Shown: positions 21,101-34,447 of the stretch, in pieces
Layout of the letters: every line of letters begins with the position of its first letter
Numbering within the stretch: position 1 is the stretch's first letter
Origin: Diadema setosum
Lineage: Eukaryota > Echinodermata > Echinoidea > Diadematoida > Diadematidae
Length of the DNA stretch: 64,000 bases
NCBI GenBank assembly: GCA_033980235.1
Contig: CM067076.1
Location: forward strand, 31,985,383 to 32,049,382
Direction of reading: 5' to 3'
The notes under the pieces: generated by a model
Seen by the model: only the letters and a program-made list of their open reading frames with translations
Databases searched by the model: none
What the model was told of the DNA's origin: nothing
Position numbers and translations under genes: made by a program

Positions 21101-24100
21101 TTACCAGAAGTGCTTTTATACTTGGTTCTGCAGAAATCCCAAAGTGTTACAAGAATTATTCGATCATTTTCGACAAACAGCGATGGAAAATCTATTTTAT
21201 TGAAGGATGGCACTCACAAGGGATTGAGTAGTCACAAGACCTGCCGTAAGCTCTTTCTGTTTCCTTTGCATTTGCGAGATGATTTCAGTGACGTTGAAAA
21301 TTTCGTGAAACAACACGTTCATGTGATGTTTTACATTTCCTATAGTTGATCGTATTTCATCTCAGATAAGCAACGCAGTGACAACGTCCTGCAGCGACGC
21401 CCAGAACGAAAATATTTCATTGCGTACTTTTAAGAAAATCTTGATCATTGGAAAAACACACACATGTTTCCTTATAATTGAAAAGAAGAAAGAAATTCAT
21501 ACGGTTAAAGGAAAAAAAAAAAAACATTGACAGGTTCAGCAGTTCTTGTACCAGAGCTGATCGGAGTGGACCGGTGAGAATTAGATGCGCGAGTTTAACT
21601 TAGGATCGCAGCGAGTGGGTTTTAGACTGTTCGAGAGTTAAACAAGAGCATCCAATCCTCACCGATCTACGCTGTCCTGTCCACCATTCGTGTTATAAAA
21701 TGGGCCCGTAAATTCAGAAAACACAATCTTTCCTCTCCTCTCCCCCCCCCCCCCCCTCCCCCCATCATGCGTCCGGTACACCTGTAACACTATACAACAC
21801 TTGACCCATGCGTTCGGATTTTACAAGACGCATGGCTCTGTGTAGATCAGTAAAAATCAAAGCATCGAAATGCCCAATCAGATTGCAGAGATTCTAAAGC
21901 CCATTTTATAATGGTAATTAACTCACACGTGAACATCAAGACGTAGATGCCGACGAAGGGCAGTCGTCGGCAATGCAGGATGAGGTTGATCCACACCAGG
22001 AAGATGGCCCAAGCTCCACATTGCCACTGCCAATCCTGTGGAATGATGATAACATTATAGATGATGACTGGCGGGGGAGGGAACATACCGAATGTTCCAC
22101 CCAAAAGGGTTTGTTCGTCTCGGGACTTATAACCTCCCTCAATAGCATTTCAAACCCTGAGGGTGGAACGTTTGGTACATGTTACAGACAACAAAAGTCA
22201 TCATCTGCTATATGGATACGTCAAATACGTCAAATACGTCTACGTCAACCGAACCACCAGCACAACGCACTCGATCGCTCGCTCGCGCAGAGCCAAATTC
22301 ACTGTGCCCGCGCGGTCCTTGGCCTTCTGTCATTTGTTACGTGAAAATGTTTTCCCATGGGAGAACATTACAAGAATGTTCGCTAATGGGCGAACATAAC
22401 GAATGTACCTCCATCATGTGACTATGTTTAGCCAATCACTTACAGGTATTTGACTAACCCATTTACTATAATACAGTGACGCACTGGACAGTCCTTCTAT
22501 GTACTTACCTGCTGGAAAGAACACAGAGTCCCACAGTGTGAAACACGATGTACACACACTGTGGGACACTGTGTTCCTACTGGATGTATAAGTGCACTCT
22601 GTCCTGCATGTAGCGATTAAGACTGACTGCGCCTGCGCGAACTTCGCTTCTGTCTTCTCTCTTACTAACCTATTTACGTCCTGGGCTAATCCATGTTCGT
22701 TATCTTCCTCTAATACATACCTTAAAGATCATAAGAAACTGGTTCGACTAGTAAAGTGAGAATTGCATAAAGTAAAACGAGAAATACAAATATTTACCAA
22801 TGTAGGCTAGAAACTGCAATCTCAATCAGACTCTACCTTAAATGTGTGAACAACTTAGAATCAGCTATGAACAAAATATAAACCAAAATCTAATACACCG
22901 GGGACATAGCTGTAAGTGTCGCAAACCCCTTTATTGAGCTTTCTGGCTATGTCCTTCATTTCATTTCATATCATATTTATTTCATACTCATTTTTCTTTC
23001 AACAAAACATAACACAAAGTAAATCGAAAATCAATCACATTAAGCATAATACACTACAAAGTATGACAATGATTGGTAATAAAAAAAACTAATAAAGATA
23101 TGCACACATACTGGAATTACAAATTTGTTTGAAGGGTAAAAATGAGAACTGAGAGGTTTTGCCAATTTTTTGCCAACAAAGAATGAATCTATTCGACTCG
23201 GCATTTTCAGCGGCCTCCGCCTTCTTCAGGAGTCTTGACAATGACAATGACGGCTTTGTATTGCTACCGTCATGGCAAAAAAAAAAAAAAAATGGCAAAA
23301 ATAAAATGCATTACCAGTTTATTTCTTCATTTCATAATCACTGTATATGTAAAATCATCTACTTGTCGTTATCCTACGATCCGGGACTATGACCACGGAT
23401 CTTCATCGAAAGGACACCAAGGTCTTGTAAAAACGCCGGATCGATGGCTGATCCCCTAACTTACCGGCTTGAAGGGAACGCCTTGCATGTATTTCAAATC
23501 GCCCAGCGGAAGGACCAGCAGAATGCAAAGAATATTTGGAACCAAGCCGAGGAAGGCGTTCCATAAACCGCTCGGGGTGAAGACGGTTGTGCGCAAAAGG
23601 TACGCCTGGTAGATCTGGAGCAAGAATTTAAGGGGGAAAAAAGTAAGGATCAATTGCCATGGAGTCAAAAGGCGGCCATTCGTTTTCACGACGGGGAGCG
23701 GGGAGGGGGTCGATTGGAAGATCTATATGCGAGGGAGCGAGGTGACCGAGAAGGTGGAGGGAGGGGGAGGGAGGGGGGAGTGTATCCCCCCCCCCCAACA
23801 CACACACACACACACGAGGGGGATCATGTATTATCAGACAAGTAAAAAATCAACATTCCCAGAAAAGTGAATGACTGAATCGCATTATCTCAGCTCTTGC
23901 TCGAAATGTGCGTTATTCCCTAACGAGGGAACTTTTGCATTTTTAAGAATCTAAATGAAAATATCAATATGACATAAATGAGTGAATATATCAATATCAA
24001 TAATGCCAGCAAATACAATTTCATTTCCCAATATAAACCCATCTTTGGGAAAATGTGTTTCGATTTTTGCCTTACCGAAAAGAACATGCTGAAGATGGCT

Positions 24101-27100
24101 TGAAGCAACACGATCCACCCACCCACTTTGCCTAGCACAACGAATGCCGTGTCGTCGGCGTCAGTTTCCCAGCGGGTCTCGCCGTCAGCAAGCCACGTGT
24201 AGTTTTTCACCCCGTTGGCGGTGTACCGATTGATGAAGTAAGTGGGCGGAAACACCATGAGGTGTCCAGAGAGTAGGATCAAGTAGGTAATGTAGAAGAG
24301 CAGATGGAAATAGAAGGTGAGCTGGCTCAACCTGCGCCACTTGTAGGCGAAGAGGCCCTTGATAACTGGGTGTTTGAGGAGCTCCTCGCTTGGCGATCCG
24401 ATCTGCCGTTGGCGAATGAGATGTAAATAGAGAGTGATAAACGAGAAAGGACACAGATCCATCTGCTATTACTATTATTGTGATGGATTCGTATGCAATC
24501 TCTTCAGATGGACACGTTGTTGCAATAAAGAACAAAGAAATCCTCGGTTTAACGTGATGTGGGTTCTTTATTCTGTTACACAGCATGTATCGGCGATGTG
24601 TAACTGTGCATACTGCAAACTTGCGCTTGCTAGTGTGATACGTAGTTATATATAGATATATTCAACAACTGTGTTGGAATGAGTGGTTCCTGTAAGATAC
24701 AAAGAAGAAGAAAATTATTCATATAACACGCCATAGAAATCAGTATACTCTATTTCAACTCTACACAGAAATAGTAAGACGATAATGAATATTTTCTTTC
24801 TTTCTTTTCTTAAAGAAGCAATTTTGGCCAGAATATTCAAACAACGTTTATATCTATTTTAACTAACTCATGAGGGTGACTGTGTTAACTATCATCATGA
24901 GTATTGCCGTTATGTATCTGGTGTAATCTACATGCAGAATAAACATAATGAACTTTCAATATTCTGTCTCAGTCAGACAAATCATCGTCGCTTAATAAAC
25001 CTATTTAACACAATCAATATATCTTGAATCTTATGATTGTAAATGCTCAATGCCACATCTCACAACAATGTCACTTTAAGACGTCCTGTAACAAATTGTG
25101 CATTAATAACAACGAGCATTAGATTCTCCCTTTATAGCAATGCTTTTTGTGGTCTTAAATGAGACTATCACAGAATCTACAGCTAGACATATCACTATAA
25201 CTTCAACTTTAATATCCCTCCGCGTGCATGAACTTCGTGCGTGGAGCGTTCCTTCTTCTTCTTCTTCTTCTGGTTAAGTCTGCCTCCTTCAATAGCCTGA
25301 AGATTCTTGCAGACTGGTGCTATTTACATTATAATACAATTTATTTACAGATATTTACAAGCACATAGAAAATTTGACGAAAACAACTAGCCACTGTGAT
25401 CAACCGTTAGACGGTTTCGAAATGATCCAACAGATGGCGCAGAAACAATGTCTGACGACAGGGAATTCCAGTTCCTTACAGTTCTTGGGAAGAACGAATG
25501 GCGATGCGATTCAGTTCTCGAATATGGTACCTGATAGGAGTGTGGTTGCGAGGCTCTCGTTAACTGAGTAGCCTGTTTGATAATATAGTCCTGTGCTGAA
25601 AGAGGAGTAAGATTATTGTGTATTTTGTACATCATAATTAGCCTGTCATTTTCTCTGCGCTGTTCCAGAGTGGTCCAATCAAGTTCTTGTAGCATTTTGG
25701 TGACACTTGAGGTGTTATGGTAGCGATTTAAAGTGAATCGCGCAGCTCTTCTCTGGACCATTTCCACTTGGTGGATTAGGTTCTTGGTGGATGGGTCCCA
25801 AACTGTAGAAGCATACTCAACAATTGGTCGAACCAACGTTTTGTAAGCTGTGGCTTTAACATCAGAAGATTTTATGCGAAGATTGCGTTTTAGAAATGCA
25901 AGCACGTTATTGGCTTTATTGACAGTATTATTGATGTGTTGGGTCCACTTCAAATCAGAAGTAATGGTTACACCTAAGTACTTCACGGATTCAACAGATT
26001 CAAGAGGGGCGTTATTTAGATGATACACGTGTTGTACCTTACTTCTTTTCCTGGATATTGTCAAAACCTTGCACTTATCTGTGTTCAAATCCATCATCCA
26101 TTTTTTCGCCCAGTCACCAATTTTGTTTAGGTCCTCTTGAAGATTTTGCGTATGATGTTGATTGTCGATGGTCATGTAAGAAATTGCATCATCGGCAAAA
26201 AGGCGAACCTTTGACGCGAGACCATCAGGCAAGTCATTGATGTAAAGCAGAAAGAGGCAAGGCCCAAGAACCGACCCCTGAGGCACTCCAGATCCTACCG
26301 CTACTGAAGAAGATTTAATACCATCCAAAACAACCCTCTGGCTTCTTCCATTGAGAAAACTTTGAATCCATTTCAGATTTTTCCCCCTGATACCGTAGTA
26401 GTCCAGTTTACGTAAAAGCCGCTCATGTCCAACCTTGTCAAAAGCTTTTGAAAAATCCATGACTATAACATCCGTTTGACGACCTGCATCCAAGTTCCTT
26501 TGTAAATCGCTTGTGAAACCAAGTAATTGTTGTTCACATGACATGTTCTTACGGAAGCCATATTGTAGGGGAAAAATGATGTTATTTTCGTCCCCGTGCT
26601 TCACAACACAACTATCTTAAATATATACATACGCGAAAAAATATAATCCAACTTTTACGTTTTAACGTGAGCAATACACAATACCAGAAAACCCGTTTGA
26701 AACTCCACGGATTCACATTCACAATACTATAATTTCGGACCGTTCTCCGATAGGGAGAGGTCTTTACAAAGACCGTCCAAAACGTTCAACGTATTCGCAT
26801 TAACACTTTCCACACCGCGGACCATGCACCACGCACGCTACACTGAACGTTAATGCAATTGAACAATACACGGAACAATAGACGCTAGTGTATACGGCGA
26901 TGACCTTGACCTTGAACATACATAATCTTATTTCTCATTTACGGTTTTTCCTCTGAACTCCCTGACCATGGAAGCTTTGTTTGTTCCTTAAATGGTGCAC
27001 AAATCATAAAAGAACGATTTTTGACATACCGTGGATTGTTGGACTTCGTCAGATTGTCCAAGAAACCCAAACTATAAGCAAACTGCTGTGGCCAACTGCT

Positions 27101-30100
27101 GAGCAAACTGCTGCTCTTGTGGAACGACTGACCGGAACTCTTTGCTAACAGTCTATAATTCAGACCCTAATTTTGAGACTCGTAGTATACTGTATCATTC
27201 CATGACATCTATGATTTCCAAACTTTCTTCAGCTTTTTATAATCAGCCCCTTCCCTCTCGCTACATTCACATACACTATGCTGCTAGAAACGTTGGAAAC
27301 TATTATAGCTTTACATGTATTTATATTAACTTGAGACACTAAAGATGTACTTTGGTCGCGTCTTCTCCCGTATCCGCCGTCAAAGTTCCCTTCCTGTTTC
27401 TTCTTTTGATATGTGTCCCTGTGTGAATCTTTTTTTTTTCTTCAAGTCCTTCTATACCTGCCGATGTGTCAGATGAAGCTTTCTTGCTCTTAGCGTGTAA
27501 TCTTCAGGATCGTTATCTTCTCCCCTTCGCACTCTTCAAAGGAACCACATCTCAGACATTGCCCTAAAACCTTCCATCTTGCGTCTATTCCTGCTTTTCT
27601 TCTTCATTCTGCTTTGACCATCCATCTCGGGTATAGGACTTACCCACCTATATTTCATATCCCCTCCATGGAAGTTATACATCTGTTTTGTACTAATGGC
27701 GCTCTACTTTCTTGTATATGTATGATTAGTGACCTAATCCCTCCGCTTTCTTCGCTTATTTTACTCAGAAACTGACGGTCATCAACTGAATCGTCTACTA
27801 AGACAGAATCATAATTTTGCATGTACATTATCACAGATACTCAATTCATTTCGACGTGACCAGCAACCACTGCAAGTATCTTTCCGCCTGTTTCTGCTAC
27901 TGCTACTACAACGGGGCTGCCAACATTCGCCCATCCAAATCCGGGGAAACCAAGAGTGATCAGGGAGAAACCTATGAAATACATGCATCTCAGTGGAAAA
28001 ATTATTCCTAAATCAGAGAGATATCATAAATTCTATCATCTAGACAGGACAATTATGTGGAAGTTGTCATGAAGCCCCCTGCAGAATTTTTGAAACTTGG
28101 CAGCTCTAACACTGCCCAATCTCCTGGCTGAAGCAATAGCTGCTACATCCAAGTTCATGAAATCCTTCCGTCGAGATGGGAATCATCATGGCTACTACTA
28201 AAACACTGATCAATTCAGTGCTTATTTACGTCGATGTAGGGCAATTTGTCAATCAGTTGCAGCTGCTATATCATACTACTACCGCGCTTGCACTCCCGTT
28301 ATAACAAACACGGCTATAACGAAATTCCGGTTACAGCGAACTAAACTATCAGGCAGCAACAGTATCCGCCCTGCATTTTATTAGGTGATCCGAGTATCCT
28401 TCGGATCACCTTCTGTATCTGTACGGATTCTTTGTTTTCCTTCTTCTTTATTTCTGGACAAAATTTGTGTAGAGATTAGCTCAAAAAGTCCTCTTCCTAT
28501 CAATGTCAAAATTATGCCATATATGTATCATGTCCCAAAGACGACGGGTCAAGTAAAATCGTAGTGATCAGTCGACCGTGACGTCACTATGACGTCATTA
28601 TATGAAAACACATTTTCAATCATATCTCATTAATGGAATGGAATTTTTCAATGAAATTTACGTCACGTAAATTTCAATTCAAGGGAATTCTACTCATGTT
28701 TTCAAAATTCATCGCATCGTTAAAACGTGCGCGTACGCGCGCGTTGAAATATTTGTATGCTCCAATCGCGATCAAATTTTTTTTGCATACGTTTCAGACC
28801 ATTTGGAGCATTTTTTGAAAAATTGAAAAAATCGGACGGACGCGTACGCGCGCGCACATATACGCACGCACAGCTCATATACAATAGAAATTTCCCGTTT
28901 TTTCACTTTGATCGGATGTCTGAAACGTCAAGGAATATTTCTACCAAGTTTCAAGTCGATCCGACTCAATATGACGTCATACAGGCCCGTCAAAGTTGAA
29001 ATTCCGCGCGCGCGTCAATGGCGATATACAGTGCAACTATGCAAAAAAACCGCCAATTTTAAATCCGATTTTACTCGTCAGGATGGACGGTGACCCCCCA
29101 TTTTCTTTACATATTCTGAAAGCTGATGAGTTGTACATGTCAACTCATGGGTTGGCGATGCTGAAAAAATGACTAAAAGATATCAGATTTCTTAATAAAT
29201 AAAAAAAGTAAATTTTCAAAATGACGTCACCAAATTTCAAGTTCACTTGAGCGTATCTCACTTATCCTTTGGTAATTTTCTCCCAGATTTCAGTATGTTG
29301 TAGCTTATTTAATGTTCTTTTAAAAGTGTAATTACAAAATTTTGACTGGATTACGTTATCACCTCGTAAAAACGGATTGAAAGTAATGTTGTCAAATTTC
29401 ACCAGTTTACGTGTTATCTCTATGGGAGTGCAGTTTTTCTTGGAATGAAAATTGACATGACTACCTTTATCGAGCACTAGCTCACTTACACTACGGTGAA
29501 TTTCTCCCAGATTTTAATATGTTGTAGCTGAGACTTTGGGCTATCGCATTGTGTACTCAATTTTTTCATACAATGTCGGGATCACATTAAAAAACTTGGT
29601 TGAAATTAAAGCTTATCTTCGATGTATTGAGATGTTTCTTTCTTTCTGCAACTTTCTTTCCAATAAGTCAAGAAAAACAGCCCCTATCACCCCCAAATTT
29701 TGCACATGTTTAGTTCATGTCATGTACATTATTTCATAAAATAACAACTTCTTGATCAGACACCATCTTCGGTATGTAAATTAGGGTCAAATGTCATAAA
29801 TGTTTCATCCTGTATCTTGGTGAATACATGTTCTATCTCTCCCATATTTTGCACACGTAAAGACCATGTTACAAGAATCATTTCACTAAATAACTACTTT
29901 TTGCTCAGATGCCATCTTGTCTGTGCAAAGTGGGGTCAAATGTCATATGTACTTCTTTCTCTATCTTTGTTATGACGAGTTATCTCTATGGGAGTGCAGT
30001 TTTTTCTGCAAATGAAAATTGACATGACTATCTTTTTCGAGCACTAGCTCACTTATGCTTCGGTGAATTTCTCCCTGATTTTAATATGTTGTAGCTGAGA

Positions 30101-32910
30101 CTTTGAACTATCATTACTTACACATTGTTTTTTCATACTATGTCGGGATCACGTTAAAAAACTTGGTTGAAATTAAAGCTTATCTTCGATGTATTGAGAT
30201 TTTCTTTCTTTCTGCAACTTTCTTTGCAATAACTCAAGAAAAACAGCCCCTATCACCCCCATATTTTGCACATGTTTAGTTCATGTCACGCGCGTACATT
30301 ATTTCATAAAATAACAACTACTTGATCGGACACCATCTTGGGTATGTAAATTAGGGTCAAAAGTCATAAATGTTTCATCCTGTATCTTGGTGAATACATG
30401 TCCTATCTTTCCCATATTTTGCACACGCAAAGACCATGTTACAAGGATCATTTCACAAAATCACCACTTTTTGCTCAGATACCATCTTGGCTGTGGAAAG
30501 TGGGGTCAAATGTCAAATATACTTCATTCTGTATCTTCGTTAGTGTATACGGAATTCGGTACCAAAGATGGCAGGTCTGACTCCCTTTTCTAAATGAGAA
30601 TCCAAACATCACACGGCAAATATCCCCTAAACGCAGATGAAACATTTATGGCCATGCCTATTGGGATCTGGATTTGAATCGTTGATTTCCAAATAGATCG
30701 GATCACCTAATTTGTCAGTGTTGACAAATTCCAAGTCTAGTTGTTTGTTTGTTCGGTTCTAACAAGATTTCGATATAACGAGAGAAAACGGCCGGTCCCG
30801 CGGATTTCGTTATAACTGGAGTCCACTGTACTTGTACGACTTACACTATTCTAAGGGCTTACTAGAAAAAGAGATATGTAGGCCTACTACCGCAGTCTTT
30901 ATAACGACTTCGTCAATCATGATTTAGCGATGTCGTTTAATCTGCAGCTGCACTCTGAGGAGGACGGGAATAATACATCAAAGTATGATTGCTATTAACT
31001 ATAACTAAAAAATGAAGATGAAAGATTGTTTTCACCATGAGTTTCAGGGGGTGATTTTCCTGACGGACTTCGTCGTCGGCAACGTAGAGTTTGGCTGTCT
31101 CTTTGAGGGTTCCCTCTGCTGTGAAGTTGGTATCTTGTGTCTGGAGGGGTAAATCACACATGTGTTTTCAAGGAGGAATGAAGAAATTACGTCAATTAAG
31201 TTAAATCCCACCCAGAATTTATAGGAAAAGTATAGTTTGTATCTGGTATCTATTCTGGTATCTGGTATAAGTTGGTGTCTGGTGTCTGGAGGGGTAAATC
31301 ACATATGTGTTTTCAAGGAGGAATGGAGAAATAACGTCAATTAGGTTAAATCCCACCAAGAGTTTATAGGAAAAATATAGTTTTAGATGAGATGCCAAAA
31401 TATTTTCTCACCCAGGTACAGATAAACAGCTTTGTATAATGCCAGGTCAGTATCAGATACCTTGAATCTACGTAAGAGATTAAAAGTGCGGCGATATTTT
31501 AAAGGGATGGTACAGTGTTTGGTTGAAACCTAGCTTCAGGTTTCTAACCTTTTTTGGTGAGATAATGAGAAACCTCCTATGATATATGAAAGTGCGTGTA
31601 ATTCCAAGAGGGATTCAATGTTTATTTGATGAAAATTGGTTTTGAAATGGCCGAGATATCCAAAACTTAGCAAACCTAATAAAAGGTGGGACCCACCTTT
31701 TATTAGGATCGCTCTGTTTTACTTTTTTTTTTTTGGATATCTCAGCCATTTCAAAATCGATTTTCATCTAATAAACCTTTGTATTCCTCTGGTATGCTCT
31801 GTATGATTTCATAAGTGGTTTCTTGGTATCTTGCAAAAAGTTAAAAGCCCAATCCTCATGCCCACCAATACTATACTTTCATGTACAGTTCACTTACAAA
31901 GACACGACAAAATCACTGTATCCAAGCAGAAAGCAACATTGTTTTTACAGCTTTCTTAAAAGAGTACATATGGACTATTTTGAATAATATGACAAGGAAG
32001 CAAGTTCCAGATATCGGGGCCGATGTGTCTGATTTTTTTTTTTCAGAACCAATTAGTGTTTTAAGATTATGTATGAACTTGTATTGTCACTCCCTCTCCC
32101 TCTGTGCCCATCGTGACATATTACACTTTGGTTCCGTAAGTAGTGACGAGTTAAATAACCTACTCACAGTGTTTGCAGGGGTGCTGTTCGATGGAGTCAT
32201 CGCCATATAGACATTTCCATCCGGACCTCTGGTTGCTTGTGTGCTGACTGGCGACCAGATAATATGATAATACAGTTCATGTAAAGAAAAGATTAGATAC
32301 ACATGTCTTAACCTGTACTGCATAACACTATACAAACATTCCAAAGTGTATTTGATATGAAGTCCGCAATCGCTTTCACCTTAAGATATCAGTCCATTAT
32401 TAGACGTGAGTGAAAAATGTTGAAATTAACTTTATTTCTTGGGGGTTTTTTTTAATGAATAATGGGAGGCTATAGAGATTTTAGCCACTGGCTGCGCTTT
32501 AACCACTGGCTGAATTTGTGTACCATGAGAGGCCGTTCCGCGCGCAGTCTCCTTATTTGAAAGCTGATGACTACTGTGAAAAATTTAGAGATATAAGTTC
32601 TCTTTGTATAATGAACGACGTAAAGCTGTTACGAGAACGACAGGGAGTGGAGGGTGCTGAATTTGCGTACATCCCATTACTCATATATAAAATGCAATTT
32701 GCATTATTGGTTAATCAATTCAATATTTTTCATTTAATTTTCTATTGAATCTCTTAGGCCTACTGCAGAGAATTCAGCCATTGGCTTCAAAAGAAAATAA
32801 TAACTGATGAAAGGCGAACTCCGGTAATTAGTTTCTTTAGCGGTGGATTGTCTGAAGTTACGACAATTGTACTAGTAACCGGAAGATGTCTGTGTGTGTG
32901 TGTGTGTGTG

Positions 32911-32941
<31 letters not shown>

Positions 32942-34390
32942 GCACATTGTAATATGAGTAATACAATTTAGTACAATACAATATATAATACAATAATATA
33001 TATGATACAATGTATTATATATTTATATGATACAATATAATATAAAGAAAATTCCACCAAAATTCACTTTTCTAGCATAATGAAAGAGCACTTGACTATT
33101 AAGACCGCTTTCAGAAAGCAGAGGGAATAATTGTTACCTTTCACATATTATGTCAGTATCAAGTTAATGGAATGTGTGATTTTCATTAAAAAAAGAATTT
33201 TTGTGGAATTTCCTTTATATTTTCTTCATACTGTTGTCCACACATATGACATAATCTCTAGTAGTCTCCTCATCAAGCGGTTCCAACACCCAAAATTTAA
33301 CAATTCATAAGTTTCCATCGATTGTCCGATTTTCCTGAAACTTTCACTGATTATGTTCTACTAATGTTGCTGCTTTCACTCAATCCACATTTCTCTTTGG
33401 GTTTGGGTTTCCCTTAAAAGAATTATTCCCTTATGCTGGTACAGTAATACCAAAGAGAATTTATGTATTTTGTATTATTTGATTGGAAGTGAATACATAT
33501 CATTATTTGAAAAAGAAGTATGTGTGGGTGTGTAGAGGAGGGATGCTTGAATACCATTTCCTCCCGATCCCGTGTTAGGGTCCTTCATCCAGGGAGAGAA
33601 CCAGTCTTCTAGGAGCTCGTAGTCGAACTTGATGTCCATTTTGCCCGTGTTCGTCGTGCTCTGTACAGCGGAGATGCAGCGATCCAGTACGAACTTGCAC
33701 GCCACTGCAACATCGATTTGCATAAAATCAGTCGAATTTCGTTTCATTGCAGAGTAGTAAGATATATAGGTCTAAACGCTGTAGCGAAGTATTTATATTT
33801 AATTTTAACACCGTGATTGCAAGTCGTCATCGCTTGAAAAATTGTCTTAACTATACACTCCAAGTATTCTCTTCCCAATTTATTACAAAGGTATTTTGGA
33901 ATCTTGGGGTTTTTTTTTCTACATAAACAAAATCATACGTCATCTAGACAGTTCGAGCTGAAGCTTTCGGCCGTAAATGATACTTTAAGATGGCTGCGAG
34001 GGATAGAATAGCTGTGGTTGAAAAAGGGATTCATTTTTCATATAAATCTATCAGTGATACTACAAAGAATATTTACAGAAAATATTAGTTCACTACTATT
34101 GTTTAGGAATTAAGAGCTCAACATCTGATGCACACACAAACATGACAAAGAGATATGCATAAATTAGCATAAGTAGCATATTCAACAGAAAATGACCAAG
34201 TTTTGGTAGAAATTAATGATTCATTTTTAGAGATCACGTGATGGACAACCGGCATGCCGATTTTCGACATAATCGCGCGATCGACGACCGAGATCTTATG
34301 TGGGCCAAGAAATAGCCCTGATGGCGATATAGGGTTACAATCATAATAGGAACTAAAAGCTTATTTGACAAAAATCGGTTTTGGAATGGC

Positions 34391-34447
<57 letters not shown>

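Larger units (their letters stand above)
28292..30835. mobile_element. Split pogo/Tigger-like MITE carrying a nested element
   Basis: The left piece (28292-28380) has CGTTATAACAAACACGG and TATAACGAAATTCCGG. The right piece (30711-30835) has TTCGTTATAACTGGAGTCCA, CTGTAC. CAGTGGACTCC..TTATAACGAA ends resemble Tigger-type termini. The two pieces were separated by the 2.3-kb element inside. Confidence 0.45.

Noticed and set aside
23628..23845. ORFs around 23628-23845 on both strands
   Set aside because: Low-complexity G-rich and (CA)n sequence between TRPA exons 17 and 18; no splice logic.
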